Part shown: positions 55,626-64,000 of the stretch, piece by piece
Position numbering within the stretch: position 1 is the first letter of the stretch
Layout: each line of letters opens with the position of its first letter
Assembly: GCA_023475105.1 (NCBI GenBank)
Contig: JAMCWJ010000024.1
Coordinates: 1-64,000 of the forward strand
Direction of reading: 5' to 3'
DNA from: Nitrospirota bacterium
GTDB lineage: Bacteria > Nitrospirota > Thermodesulfovibrionia > Thermodesulfovibrionales > UBA9159
DNA: 64,000 nucleotides
Notes under the pieces: generated by a model
What the model saw: the letters and a program-made list of their open reading frames with translations, nothing else
Told to the model about the DNA's origin: nothing
Database searches by the model: none
Position numbers and translations under genes: made by a program

Positions 55626-56723
55626 CTAGTCGTTCATAGGTTTAATAAACTTGAAATAGACCATCGTCCAGTTGCCGAGCATGATCGAAATGATCGCCAC
55701 GATGCTCGAAACCGCCATTGTCGAGAAACCCGTAACGCCGTGACCGAGATTGCATCCTCCGGCAATCACCGCACCGACTCCCATGAGTATACTTCCGAAA
55801 AAGACAGTGAGGAACTCCTTGGCCTGGGGTATCTTCCATTTGAATTCCTTGAGGGTCAAGGCGCTGACCAACGCGCCGAAGGGGACGGCAAAGATGAAGA
55901 AAACGCCCCACGTGCCCGTGAATATCCCCAAAAAACTGAATTCAGGAAAAGGCGAGTGGGAGCTCTTGTAGAGAACTGCGTTGAAGAACTCCCTGAGCGG
56001 CGTCGTGATCGCAAGCCCCCTCGGCATTCCTCCGAAATAGGAGGATACCCACCATGAGGCGACCGTAAGGAGTCCTATCAGAAGCCCCGTCAATCCCCAT
56101 GAAAAGGACTTCGAGTTCTTTCCGAAGCTCGGCTTTCCTTTGAAGACGAACGCCAGTACGGCGACCGAGAACAGACCGATCGTCGTCCATTTCACCACGG
56201 GACCGCTCCCGAAGAGGTCCCACAGTGCGGGATTTGTTTTCCCGGCGATCTCCATTTTGAAGCTCTTGAGGTACCGATACACAGGGCTCAGCATGCCTTC
56301 CGTGGTCATGACGATCCCGAAGAAGAAACCGATAATCGCCGTCATCGTAGAGACCTGGCCCTCTCCGATCCTGTAGACAATACCGCTAGCGCATCCGCCC
56401 GCAAGCACTATCCCCATCCCGAAGAGAAAGCCTCCGAGGATATTCGCGACGGGGACAAAGTTCTGCCTCATGAGCGCCACGCTGACATACGTACCCGTTT
56501 CCTGATCAAAGGCCTTGAGGAGGTTGAAATCATCGAGCAGGTTTGTCCCGATGACCGCCACGACCACGCAGAGCAGGTAAGCCCTGAAGAAGGTGAGGTC
56601 CTTCACGAATATGATGTCCCGAAATGCGGAGTTGAGACAGAACCGGCCCCTCTGGAGCACGTATCCGAGCATCAGACCGAGGGCGACCGCCGAGATCACC
56701 GAAAAGATATTACCTGATGACAT
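55626..56723 (-). CDS. YeeE/YedE-family sulfur-compound transporter (TsuA-like)
   Basis: 365 residues, about ten TM helices. LGYVLQRGRFCLNSAFRD with its Cys, GIVLAGGCASGIVYRIGEGQ and GAVIAGGCNLGHGVTGFSTMA are the repeated GGCxxG Cys motifs that pass thiosulfate in TsuA. Likely imports thiosulfate or a related sulfane-sulfur species. It begins within the fourth usp gene (14-base overlap). GGGAGGGAAGCGT precedes the ATG. Confidence 0.9.
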   Translation of the reverse strand: MSSGNIFSVISAVALGLMLGYVLQRGRFCLNSAFRDIIFVKDLTFFRAYLLCVVVAVIGTNLLDDFNLLKAFDQETGTYVSVALMRQNFVPVANILGGFLFGMGIVLAGGCASGIVYRIGEGQVSTMTAIIGFFFGIVMTTEGMLSPVYRYLKSFKMEIAGKTNPALWDLFGSGPVVKWTTIGLFSVAVLAFVFKGKPSFGKNSKSFSWGLTGLLIGLLTVASWWVSSYFGGMPRGLAITTPLREFFNAVLYKSSHSPFPEFSFLGIFTGTWGVFFIFAVPFGALVSALTLKEFKWKIPQAKEFLTVFFGSILMGVGAVIAGGCNLGHGVTGFSTMAVSSIVAIISIMLGNWTMVYFKFIKPMND

Positions 56724-57228
56724 ACGCTTCCCTCCCGCTCCATAGTCTTGCATGCTCGCCGCACCCATTGCCTTTCGCTATCAGGACCGGCACCTTCGCG
56801 CTTTTTTCCACCTCACGCGATGCACACCCTGTCAGATACCTCCTCCACCGCGACTTTCCGCTGCAGCCCACGATGATGAGATCGACCCCCTCTTCGTGCG
56901 CCGCCCTGAGGATTTCTTCCGACGGGTGGCCTTCCCTCACCATGGTTCGCACGTGTCCTACCCCCCCGCTTTCGAGTTCCTTCCTGTAATGCGCCAGGAC
57001 CTTTTCCGCTTTCCTGTCCAGCGCCTCCTTGTGCTCCGTGCCCCTGAGCGAGTCTTTCAGGGTCGTCATTTCGGCCTCTCCGAGCATCGCAGTCATCATA
57101 GAATTCCCTTCGAGTTGCTCCACATGCAACAGGATCACATCTTCGGGCGATGAGACCAGATTGCGGAACAACGACAGTATTTCCTTCGTCCCCTTCGGGC
57201 TGTCGACCGCCACCAATACCTTCTTCAT
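56710..57228 (-). CDS. Universal stress protein UspA-family (fourth of four)
   Basis: 172 residues, one Usp domain (KKVLVAVDSPKGTKEIL, DVILLHVEQLEGNSMM, VDLIIVGCSGKSRW). The ATP-binding pattern G-2x-G-9x-G(S/T) reads GCSGKSRWRRYLTGC, with Cys at the last position, so nucleotide binding is doubtful. A 14-base overlap couples it to the sulfur transporter. Confidence 0.92.
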   Translation of the reverse strand: MKKVLVAVDSPKGTKEILSLFRNLVSSPEDVILLHVEQLEGNSMMTAMLGEAEMTTLKDSLRGTEHKEALDRKAEKVLAHYRKELESGGVGHVRTMVREGHPSEEILRAAHEEGVDLIIVGCSGKSRWRRYLTGCASREVEKSAKVPVLIAKGNGCGEHARLWSGREAYVIR

Positions 57229-57294
57229 TGCTTTCCTCCTTCTGTTGGGATCATACATACGTTGTCATATCCCGCGAATGAAATCACCGGCACG

Positions 57295-57804
57295 TTACGG
57301 AATGATCGCGGCCTCTCTCAGACCGCAGGGCGCTTCTTCCTCATTACTCTTTGCCACAATCACCGGCACCCTCGAACTTCTTTCGACGTCCTTGCTGACG
57401 CATCCCGTAATGAGTCTGTTGAGCCCTTGTTTTCCGCTGCAACCGACGATCACGAGCTCGACATTCTCTTCCTCGGCCACCCTTGCTATTTCTTCCGAGG
57501 GAATTCCTTCGCGGACCATGGTCTTCACACAGATCAGGCCTCCGTGCTCAAATTTCTTCTTGTAATGGTTCAGGATCCTTTCGGCCTTTCGATCGAGCTC
57601 CTCCTTGTATTCCGTTCCCTGAAGCGATTCTTTCAAGGTCGACAGCTCTGCCTCTCCGAGCATGTCGATCATCAGGGATCTGCCCTCGAGCCTTTCGACG
57701 TGCAGGAGGATCACCTCTTCAGGAGGCCTTACCAAATTATCGAAAACCGATACCACTGATTCCGAAGCCTTCGTGTCGTCCACTGCCACCAATACCTTCT
57801 TCAT
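57295..57804 (-). CDS. Universal stress protein UspA-family (third of four)
   Basis: 169 residues. KKVLVAVDDTKASESV, EVILLHVERLEGRSLMIDML, ELVIVGCSGKQGLNRLITGC; again Cys replaces Ser/Thr at the end of the nucleotide motif. Soluble, no TM. Same operon as its paralogues, which share the LLHVERLEGRSLMIDMLGE block. Confidence 0.92.
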   Translation of the reverse strand: MKKVLVAVDDTKASESVVSVFDNLVRPPEEVILLHVERLEGRSLMIDMLGEAELSTLKESLQGTEYKEELDRKAERILNHYKKKFEHGGLICVKTMVREGIPSEEIARVAEEENVELVIVGCSGKQGLNRLITGCVSKDVERSSRVPVIVAKSNEEEAPCGLREAAIIP

Positions 57805-57830
57805 CGCTTTCTCCTTTGTTCTCCCGTTCT

Positions 57831-58418
57831 TCATTTATAAGGCAGAAAAACCTTCTCCAGAAGGATTCCCAAAACAAACATAAACAACACCAATACCGTC
57901 GCAAGCGATACTGCATAGTAGGCATCCCTCCAAAGAGACGTTTCTTCCCAAATGACAGGCTTTTTTGCGACGAGCACCGGCACTTTCGTCTTCTTTTCGA
58001 CATCTCTGGCGACGCTTCCGGAAATGAACCTGTTCAGGCCTTTGCGCGCGCTATGCCCGAGGATGATGAGTTCGACGTCTTCCTCTCTGGCAACCCTGAG
58101 GATTTCCTCGGCGGGAAGCCCATCCCTTATCACGGTCTTCACTCTGGTCGTACCTCTTTCTTCCAGTCTCCTTTTGCAGTAGCTGAGGATCTTTTCGGCT
58201 TTCTTGTCGAGTCTCTCCTTGTGCTCCGTTCCCTTCATTTGCTCTTTCAGGGTAGAGAGCTCCGCTTCGCCGAGCATGTCGATCATGAGCGACCGGCCCT
58301 CGAGCCTTTCGACGTGCAGGAGGATCACCTCTTCAGGAGGCCTCACCAGGTTACTGAAGACCGACAGGACATATTTCGACCCTCTCGTGTCATCCACTGC
58401 TACCAGTATCTTTTCCAT
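57831..58418 (-). CDS. UspA-family protein with C-terminal membrane anchor (second of four)
   Basis: 195 residues: Usp domain (EKILVAVDDTRGSKYVL...LIILGHSARKGLNRFISGSVA) followed by a single TM helix (AVSLATVLVLFMFVLGILL) and a short basic tail. The second glycine of the nucleotide motif is Ala (GHSA). The anchor would fix the stress domain at the cytoplasmic face of the membrane. Confidence 0.9.
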   Translation of the reverse strand: MEKILVAVDDTRGSKYVLSVFSNLVRPPEEVILLHVERLEGRSLMIDMLGEAELSTLKEQMKGTEHKERLDKKAEKILSYCKRRLEERGTTRVKTVIRDGLPAEEILRVAREEDVELIILGHSARKGLNRFISGSVARDVEKKTKVPVLVAKKPVIWEETSLWRDAYYAVSLATVLVLFMFVLGILLEKVFLPYK

Positions 58419-58470
58419 TGCCCTCTCCCGTGCGGGTGTCGGGAAGCCTTTGCGGATGCGGAACCATTCC

Positions 58471-59037
58471 TCACTTGAGAACAATACCCAGGAGGAAAAG
58501 ACCGAAGATGACCGCGGATGTGACCGAGACCGCGGCAAAGGCATCCCTCCACGTATAAGGTTCTTCGCAAATACTCGCCCTCTTGGCAACGAGAACAGGC
58601 ACCTTCGCCCTTTTTCCGACCTCGCTGCCGACGCTTCCTGCAATCATCCTGTCGAGGCCCTTTCTCCCGCTGTAGCCGAGGATGATCAGTTCCACTCCTT
58701 CTGAATCGGCGACGCTCAGGATCTCCTCTGCCGGGACTCCTTCTCTTATGATTGTCTTGATGCGGGAGGCGCCGATCTCTTTCAGTTCCCTTGTGTAATA
58801 AGCGAGAATCCTGCCGCCTTTCTCGTCTAACGCTTCCTTGCGTTCTGTTCCCCTTACCGCGTCCTTCAAGGTCGTCATTTCCGTTTCTCCGAGCATATCG
58901 ATCATCAATGACCTTCCCTCAAGCCTTTCGACGTGCAGAAGAACAATCTCTTCAGGACTCTGTACCGAATTGCAAAAGGTGGCAAGCACAGCCTTTGAAG
59001 CCTTTGTATCGTCTACCGCTATTAATACCTTCTTCAT
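58471..59037 (-). CDS. UspA-family protein with C-terminal membrane anchor (first of four)
   Basis: 188 residues: Usp domain with the only complete nucleotide motif of the set (GYSGRKGLDRMIAGS), then a TM helix (AAVSVTSAVIFGLFLLGIVL). First gene of the operon, 35 bases behind the predicted start from a sigma-54 promoter. Confidence 0.92.
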   Translation of the reverse strand: MKKVLIAVDDTKASKAVLATFCNSVQSPEEIVLLHVERLEGRSLMIDMLGETEMTTLKDAVRGTERKEALDEKGGRILAYYTRELKEIGASRIKTIIREGVPAEEILSVADSEGVELIILGYSGRKGLDRMIAGSVGSEVGKRAKVPVLVAKRASICEEPYTWRDAFAAVSVTSAVIFGLFLLGIVLK

Positions 59038-59082
59038 TTGTACCTCACCTGTTTAAGGGTTTCTCACTACTGTCAATTGCGT

Positions 59083-59098
59083 TGCAAGCACTATGCCA
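59083..59098 (-). promoter_or_regulatory. Sigma-54-type promoter of the usp operon
   Basis: Minus strand TGGCATAGTGCTTGCA: GG and GC are 10 bases apart, close to TGGCAC-N5-TTGCW. Confidence 0.72.
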
Positions 59099-59193
59099 TT
59101 CTTAAACGTTTTTAACTTATCAATTAGGGCAACTACTTACGGCTCAAGCTCAACTTAGAATTAGTGGCTGGCATGTTAAGCAGATAATTAGCG

Positions 59194-59235
59194 TTAAGAG
59201 TATTACTTAACATCATTAACACTGTTAATTAACAT
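59194..59235. promoter_or_regulatory. Candidate enhancer palindromes for the usp sigma-54 promoter
   Basis: GTTAAG (59194-59199) with CTTAAC (59207-59212), and the perfect palindrome TGTTAATTAACA (59224-59235), lie 100-150 bp upstream of the -24/-12 promoter in an AT-rich stretch with further GTTAA motifs. The divergent murC-like gene starts on the other side; the rest of this 356-bp gap shows nothing else. Confidence 0.5.
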
Positions 59236-59353
59236 GTTGTGATATGCAATATTCGAGAAACCAATTCTGTCCCTGCTCCGACGCCCATTGACCCTCGCGG
59301 CGACTTCATCCTAAAATACATCCAATATTCTCCATACATTCGAAAGGACATCC

Positions 59354-59398
59354 ATGCCGTCGGCCACAGCTGCGCACGGTGCGGCACAACCGGGGTGA
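59354..59398 (+). CDS. Possible 14-residue leader peptide
   Basis: AAAGGACATCC precedes an ATG that opens MPSATAAHGAAQPG and stops at TGA, which overlaps the GTG of the Mur ligase (GTGA). It supplies the ribosome site the ligase lacks, so it may act by translational coupling. Confidence 0.35.
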   Translation: MPSATAAHGAAQPG

Positions 59399-60789
59399 AA
59401 ATCTTTTTTTCCGGCATAGGCGGAAGCGGCGTTTCGGCGATCGCAACTTTTATGGCCGATAAAGGACATAGTGTCGTGGGTTCGGACAGGGCCTTTGACC
59501 GCCACCCCGGGCACCCTCTCTGTTCAGTCCTGAAAGCGAAAGGGATCTCTGTAGTGCCCCAGGACGGCAGCGGTATCGACCGTTCGTTCGACCTTGTAGT
59601 CTTCAGCACCGCCATCGAGCCGGACAGACCGGAGGTGCTGAAGGCGAAGACCCTCGAAATCCCGATGAAGACAAGACCGGAATTCCTCGCAGAGATCGTC
59701 TCGCGCTACCGGACGATTGGCGTTGCGGGAACAAGCGGAAAGTCGACCACATCGGGTTTGCTCGCCTTTCTGATGCAGGGACTCGGTCTGACGCCGAACC
59801 TGATCGGCGGAGGAAGGGTGAAACAGTTCAGGACGGAGACGAACCCGGGGAATTACCTCACCGGGGAGTCCGACTGGCTCGTAATAGAAGCCTGCGAATC
59901 CGACGGCTCGATCATAGATTACCGCCCACTCCATACGGTCCTTCTGAACCTTGACCTTGATCACCATTCCGTTGAGGAGACAGCCGGGATGTTCGGCGAA
60001 CTGATAAAGAACACGGAGGGCAGAATCGTCATGAATGCAGACGATCCGAACCTGAGAAGAATGGATATCGCACGTGCAGTAGGTTTCTCCATTGACCGCC
60101 CCTCCGCTTACAAGGCGGAGGAGGTCGTCTACAGACCGTTCGGTGCTGATTTTGTGATTGCGAGTTCCCCGGGATGTCCTTCATCTCCGCCGGCGCGGGC
60201 ACGGATGAGGGCGATGAGATTCAGCCTTGGCCTTCCGGGGAGGCACAATCTCTCCAACGCCCTTTCCTGCATCGCTTTGTTGTCGGAAATCGGGATCGAT
60301 CCCGGAGAAATCTCGGCGCTCCTCAGAGACTTCAGGGGAATCGAAAGGCGCTTTGACATCCTGCTCGACGACGGAAGAAGTCTCGTAATCGACGACTATG
60401 CCCACAACCCCCATAAGATAGCAGCCCTCATGGAAACGGCCGGGAGACTCAGGGACCGGGTCTGTTATATCTTTCAACCCCACGGCTTTGGGCCGACGAA
60501 AATGATGAAAAAGGAATATGTCGCCGTATTCCGTGAGAAGCTCAGGACCTCGGACCACCTTATCCTCCTTCCGATCTTTTACGAGGGCGGAACAGCAGCC
60601 AAAGACATTTCCAGCCGCGACCTTGCGGAGCTGATAGGGGCTGAAGGAAGATCCGTCGAGACAGTAGAGCAAAGGGAAGCTGTCCTGGAGAGGCTGGAAC
60701 AATGGGATGCCTGCGTCGTTTTCGGGGCGCGTGACGAGACACTCTCCGATTTCGCAAAGGAGATCGCAGAAAGACTCAGGAGGGACTGA
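59395..60789 (+). CDS. Mur ligase family protein, MurC/Mpl-like
   Basis: 464 residues. N-terminal nucleotide-sugar domain (FFSGIGGSGVSAIATFMADKGHSVVGSD), ATP-binding GVAGTSGKSTTSGLLAFL, metal/ligand site DLDHHSVEE, LPGRHNLSNALSCIALL and the C-terminal domain VIDDYAHNPHKIAALM. It adds an amino acid or peptide to a UDP-MurNAc-type substrate. Isolated from other cell-wall genes, so an Mpl-type recycling ligase or another amide ligase is possible. GTG start without its own ribosome site. Confidence 0.88.
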   Translation: MKIFFSGIGGSGVSAIATFMADKGHSVVGSDRAFDRHPGHPLCSVLKAKGISVVPQDGSGIDRSFDLVVFSTAIEPDRPEVLKAKTLEIPMKTRPEFLAEIVSRYRTIGVAGTSGKSTTSGLLAFLMQGLGLTPNLIGGGRVKQFRTETNPGNYLTGESDWLVIEACESDGSIIDYRPLHTVLLNLDLDHHSVEETAGMFGELIKNTEGRIVMNADDPNLRRMDIARAVGFSIDRPSAYKAEEVVYRPFGADFVIASSPGCPSSPPARARMRAMRFSLGLPGRHNLSNALSCIALLSEIGIDPGEISALLRDFRGIERRFDILLDDGRSLVIDDYAHNPHKIAALMETAGRLRDRVCYIFQPHGFGPTKMMKKEYVAVFREKLRTSDHLILLPIFYEGGTAAKDISSRDLAELIGAEGRSVETVEQREAVLERLEQWDACVVFGARDETLSDFAKEIAERLRRD

Positions 60790-60880
60790 ACACTTTCCGC
60801 CCTCTTCCTCCTGTTGCACAAACACTTCGATAGGCTCGTGCCGGCTCAGGCATTGCATCAGTCCGATAGGCAGGCACGCG

Positions 60881-60909
60881 TTGACAACAGCGCAAAGTCC
60901 TGCTATAAA
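60881..60909 (+). promoter_or_regulatory. Sigma-70 promoter of aspT-aspD
   Basis: TTGACA (60881-60886), 17 bases, TATAAA (60904-60909); the start site would be about 33 bases before the aspT ATG. Confidence 0.78.
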
Positions 60910-60948
60910 ATTAGCGACAGCTTATCTTTCCGCAAAAAAGGGGGTCAA

Positions 60949-62640
60949 ATGAATTGGATCATTACGTTATTCCGGCATTACCCCGAGCTCTCGATCTTTC
61001 TGACGCTTGCCCTCGGCTACTGGATCGGCAGCCTCAAAATCGGAAAGTTCAGCCTCGGCTCGGTGACGGGGGTGCTCCTTGTCGGCGTCGTGATCGGCCA
61101 GATGCAGATCACCATTTCTCCGAACGTAAAGTCGGTCTTTTCCCTGATGTTCCTCTTTGCCGTCGGTTACGGAGTCGGGCCCCAATTCTTTCGCGGTCTC
61201 AAGAGCGACGGCCTGCCCCAGGTCTATTTTGCGATCATTGTCTGCCTTTCATGTCTCTTCACCGCGTACGGAGCGGCAAGGATCGCCGGTTTCGATGTCG
61301 GCTCGGCCGCGGGTCTCCTGTCGGGCGCGTGCACGATCTCGGCAGTGATCGGCGTAGCTACTGATGCAATCAACCAGCTCGGCGTGGCCGCGGACCGGAA
61401 AGCCTCGCTCGTCAACCACATCCCTGTTGCCTACGCGGTTACTTACATCTTCGGCACTGCAGGGGTCGCCTGGTTTCTGGCATCGCTAGGGCCCAGGCTG
61501 CTCCGCGTGGACCTTGCGGAGGAATGCAGAAAACTGGAAAGCACGATGGGCGGCGGAGACACCGAACTTAACGTCTTCTCATGCGCGCGCAAGTTCGATG
61601 TCCGGGCTTACCGGGTCACAAACGAGAAACTCGCGAGCAAGACCGTTGCAGAGATTGAATCCCTCACCAAGGAATCCCGTGTCTTCATCGAGCGTATCAG
61701 GCACGACGGCAGCATCGCCGATGCGCAACCCGACGCCCTCGTCCATCTCGGCGACACCATAGTCGTCATGGCAAGACACGATCTCCTCATAGACAACGGC
61801 CACGAGTTCGGTCCGGAAGTCGAAGACTTCGCACTCCTCGACTTTCCGGCGGAGATGCTCGACGTCGTAATCACCAATAAAGCGCTCGCTGGCATGACCT
61901 TGAGGGAATTGGCGGAATGCGATGCCGGCCGCACCGAGGGGCGCGGCGTCTTCCTCCGGAAGCTCATCCGCGGAGGGCATGAGATGCCCTTCACCCTCGG
62001 CACGAAGATCGACCGCGGCGACGTCCTCGAGATATCGGGCGCCAAGCGCGACGTCGAACGGGCCGCGGCGAAAATGGGCTATGCCGACCGTGCTACGAAT
62101 GCGACCGACATGGTCTTCGTCGGCGCCGGCATTGTTTTGGGAGGAATCGTAGGGTCCCTCGCGATCAGGGTCGGAGGGATACCGCTGAGCCTCAGCACAA
62201 GCGGCGGCGCATTGATTGCCGGTCTGGTGTTCGGCTGGCTGCGGTCCGTGCACCGCACGTTCGGCCGCGTCCCTGCCCCTGCCTTGTGGGTCTTCAACAG
62301 CGTCGGTCTGACCGCTTTCATCGCCGTTGTCGGCATCACCTCGGGTCCGGGTTTTGTCGAAGGCATTAAGGAAGCCGGCCTAAGCCTCTTCGCCGCCGGC
62401 ATTGTGGTAACGATCTTGCCCATGATCATCGGACTCCTGATCGGCAAGTATTTCTTCAAAATGCATCCCGGGATTCTCCTCGGAGCCTGCGCGGGCGCAC
62501 GGACCACTACGGCGGCCCTCGGCATGATCCAGGATGCAGCAAAGAGCAAGGTGCCGGCCCTCGGCTACACAGTGACGTATGCTATCGGAAATACCCTGCT
62601 CACAATCTGGGGGTTGGTAATTGTCTTGCTTATGTCGTGA
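60949..62640 (+). CDS. aspT: Aspartate:alanine antiporter (AAEx family)
   Basis: 563 residues, two hydrophobic halves (LTLALGYWIGSLKIGKFSLGSVTGVLLVGVVIG; GIVLGGIVGSLAIRVGGIPLSL in the second half) flanking two soluble TrkA-C (RCK-C) domains (about 205-385). This is the AspT layout. The exchanger swaps aspartate in for alanine out; with cytoplasmic aspartate decarboxylation this consumes a proton and builds proton-motive force. AAAAGGGGGTCAA precedes the ATG. Cotranscribed with aspD. Confidence 0.93.
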   Translation: MNWIITLFRHYPELSIFLTLALGYWIGSLKIGKFSLGSVTGVLLVGVVIGQMQITISPNVKSVFSLMFLFAVGYGVGPQFFRGLKSDGLPQVYFAIIVCLSCLFTAYGAARIAGFDVGSAAGLLSGACTISAVIGVATDAINQLGVAADRKASLVNHIPVAYAVTYIFGTAGVAWFLASLGPRLLRVDLAEECRKLESTMGGGDTELNVFSCARKFDVRAYRVTNEKLASKTVAEIESLTKESRVFIERIRHDGSIADAQPDALVHLGDTIVVMARHDLLIDNGHEFGPEVEDFALLDFPAEMLDVVITNKALAGMTLRELAECDAGRTEGRGVFLRKLIRGGHEMPFTLGTKIDRGDVLEISGAKRDVERAAAKMGYADRATNATDMVFVGAGIVLGGIVGSLAIRVGGIPLSLSTSGGALIAGLVFGWLRSVHRTFGRVPAPALWVFNSVGLTAFIAVVGITSGPGFVEGIKEAGLSLFAAGIVVTILPMIIGLLIGKYFFKMHPGILLGACAGARTTTAALGMIQDAAKSKVPALGYTVTYAIGNTLLTIWGLVIVLLMS

Positions 62641-62676
62641 ACTTCACTATTGCACCGCCAACAAAAGGAGGATGAT

Positions 62677-64000
62677 ATGGCAGCGGAAAAGAATACGAAG
62701 ATATCGACGTCCCGCAGCGCCGAGCGGGAGTACCTCAAACTGAGCCCCTTCGAGCTGAAGGACAAACTGATCTCTCTCGCCTCCGGACATGCGAAAGCGA
62801 GCACGATGGCAATGTTGAACGCCGGCCGCGGCAATCCGAACTGGATCGCTACTACGCCGAGAGAGGCTTTTTTCACCCTGGGACGGTTTGCGATCGGGGA
62901 ATCGAAGCGCGTCTGGAGCGAACCTCACCTCGGAGGAATGCCCTCGCCAAAAGGCATCGCAAAACGATTCAGGGATTTTGCGATGCAGAACCCGCACGCG
63001 CCGGGAATCGACTTCCTCGGAGAGGCCTTCGCATACGGTGTCCGCAAGCTCGGCTTTGATGCGGATGCCTTTGTCCATGAGCTTACCGACAGCGTCATCG
63101 GCGACCAGTATCCCACGCCGGACCGGATGCTGAAACATACCGAGCGCATCGTCCACGAGTATCTCGCGCAGGAGATGTGCGCCTGCCGGCCTCCGGCGGG
63201 CAAATACGACCTCTTCGCGGTCGAGGGGGGCACGGCGGCCATGTGCTACATCTTCGACTCGCTCGTGGTGAACAAACTCCTCAACAGGGGAGACAAGATC
63301 GCGCTGGGCGTGCCGACTTTCACCCCGTACATCGAAATTCCGGAGCTGGATAAGTACGACTTCCGTGTAGTGGACATCTACGCGGATGAACTCGACTCCG
63401 GGGGGAAACATACGTGGCAGTACCCCGACTGGCAGATAACCAGACTCAGCGACCCGTCGATCAAGGCGCTGTTCATCGTCAACCCGAGCAATCCCCCTTC
63501 GGTCACCATACGGTCCGGTTCGATAACCCGCCTCATCGATATAGTGAAGAGCAGAAATCCGAACCTGATCATCATCACCGACGACGTTTACGGGACGTTT
63601 GTAGAGGGGTTTCGGTCACTCATGTCGGAACTGCCTCAAAACACGATCTGCGTCTACTCCTACTCGAAATACTTCGGCTGCACCGGATGGCGTCTCGGCG
63701 TTGTGGCCATACATGAAGACAATATCTTCGACCGGATGATAACCAAACTCCCCGAAACCGACAAGAAGGCGCTCGCGAAGCGCTACGGTTCCATTGCGCT
63801 CGACCCGGGGAAGCTGAAATTTATCGACCGCATGGTCGCCGACAGCCGCCAAGTCGCGCTCAATCATACCGCCGGCCTCTCCCTCCCTCAGCAGGCCCAG
63901 ATGACCCTGTTTTCCCTTTTTGCGTTGAATGACACGGAGAACAACTACAAGAAAGGCACCCGGAAAATCATCCACCGGCGTCTCGCTTCCCTGGCAAGGG
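62677..64000 (+). CDS. aspD: Aspartate 4-decarboxylase, N-terminal 441 residues
   Basis: PLP-dependent, fold-type I; releases the 4-carboxyl of L-aspartate to give alanine and CO2. KLSPFELKDKLISLA, AMLNAGRGNPNW, FAVEGGTAAMCYIFDSL, VNPSNPPSV, ITDDVYGTF and the PLP Lys in SYSKYFGCTGWRLG identify AspD within the aminotransferase superfamily. Cut by the window end (full proteins are about 530-550 residues). AAAGGAGG precedes the ATG by 5 bases. Directly follows aspT. Confidence 0.92.
   Translation, partial: MAAEKNTKISTSRSAEREYLKLSPFELKDKLISLASGHAKASTMAMLNAGRGNPNWIATTPREAFFTLGRFAIGESKRVWSEPHLGGMPSPKGIAKRFRDFAMQNPHAPGIDFLGEAFAYGVRKLGFDADAFVHELTDSVIGDQYPTPDRMLKHTERIVHEYLAQEMCACRPPAGKYDLFAVEGGTAAMCYIFDSLVVNKLLNRGDKIALGVPTFTPYIEIPELDKYDFRVVDIYADELDSGGKHTWQYPDWQITRLSDPSIKALFIVNPSNPPSVTIRSGSITRLIDIVKSRNPNLIIITDDVYGTFVEGFRSLMSELPQNTICVYSYSKYFGCTGWRLGVVAIHEDNIFDRMITKLPETDKKALAKRYGSIALDPGKLKFIDRMVADSRQVALNHTAGLSLPQQAQMTLFSLFALNDTENNYKKGTRKIIHRRLASLAR

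Noticed and set aside
1-64000. tRNA and rRNA genes
   Set aside because: I looked for T-loop (GGTTCGAATCC-type) signatures and rRNA landmarks and saw none; this was by eye, so a divergent tRNA could be missed.

Overview
The window looks like a chromosome segment of a GC-rich Gram-negative bacterium, probably anaerobic or microaerophilic. The Gram-negative call rests on an RND efflux pump with an outer-membrane channel, many lipoproteins and beta-barrel signatures. The lifestyle and lineage rest on a YeeE/YedE sulfur transporter, a ferredoxin-EtfA fusion, an orphan V-type ATPase subunit D, a probable selenoprotein, sigma-54 promoters and c-di-GMP/Mn riboswitches. A Nitrospirota or Desulfobacterota-like lineage fits best, but this is inference: no rRNA or other phylogenetic marker is present.

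Layout. 0-7 kb: a P-type cation ATPase behind a yybP-ykoY Mn2+ riboswitch; an overlapping trio UvrD-type helicase / V-ATPase subunit D / HEAT protein; a 4_2-type holin-family membrane protein; a divergent phosphoglycerate kinase; two copies of an intergenic repeat. 7-14 kb: a CusCBA-type Cu/Ag efflux operon whose first gene is a CxCxxC protein with an in-frame UGA, best read as selenocysteine. 14-31 kb: an accessory envelope and metal region with small Cys/Met-rich secreted proteins, two paralogous Met-rich lipoproteins, a GH10 xylanase, an ECF sigma / CBM48-fused anti-sigma operon, and an OsmC gene with its own sigma-54 activator. Three promoter classes recur there: ECF-like TGTAACC-N15-CGTC, tandem 11-bp TTCATA repeats of OmpR-regulator type, and sigma-54 with enhancer palindromes.

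31-38 kb: a Crp/Fnr regulator, an exported acetolactate decarboxylase, adenine deaminase, fabD and etfBA. 37.9-41.4 kb: a complete 3474-bp transposon with 17-bp perfect terminal inverted repeats and 8-bp target duplications. It carries an IS1-like transposase plus a histone-H1-like protein, a P63C-domain protein and a RelE-like toxin pair, with near-consensus and partly leaderless promoters. 41.4-46 kb: a GEMM (c-di-GMP-I) riboswitch and terminator before a secreted collagen-tail-like protein, then a beta-hydroxyacid dehydrogenase, a SprT-like protease, a Cys-rich small protein and a lipoprotein whose RBS and start codon are tandemly duplicated.

46-56 kb is mostly housekeeping: acyl-CoA dehydrogenase, queD, hpt, a chorismate-using synthase, pyrF, dcd, a dihydrolipoamide-dehydrogenase-like flavoprotein, an LsrF-type aldolase and a zinc alcohol dehydrogenase. 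56-64 kb holds four tandem UspA paralogues (two membrane-anchored) leading into a YeeE transporter behind a sigma-54-type promoter, then a MurC-like ligase and the aspartate/alanine pair aspT-aspD, cut by the window end.

The copper pump, selenoprotein, YHS protein and several small secreted Cys/Met proteins appear to act as one envelope metal/redox-stress programme, because six of their promoters share the 11-bp repeat array and five others share the ECF-type promoter. This link is inferred from cis-elements only.
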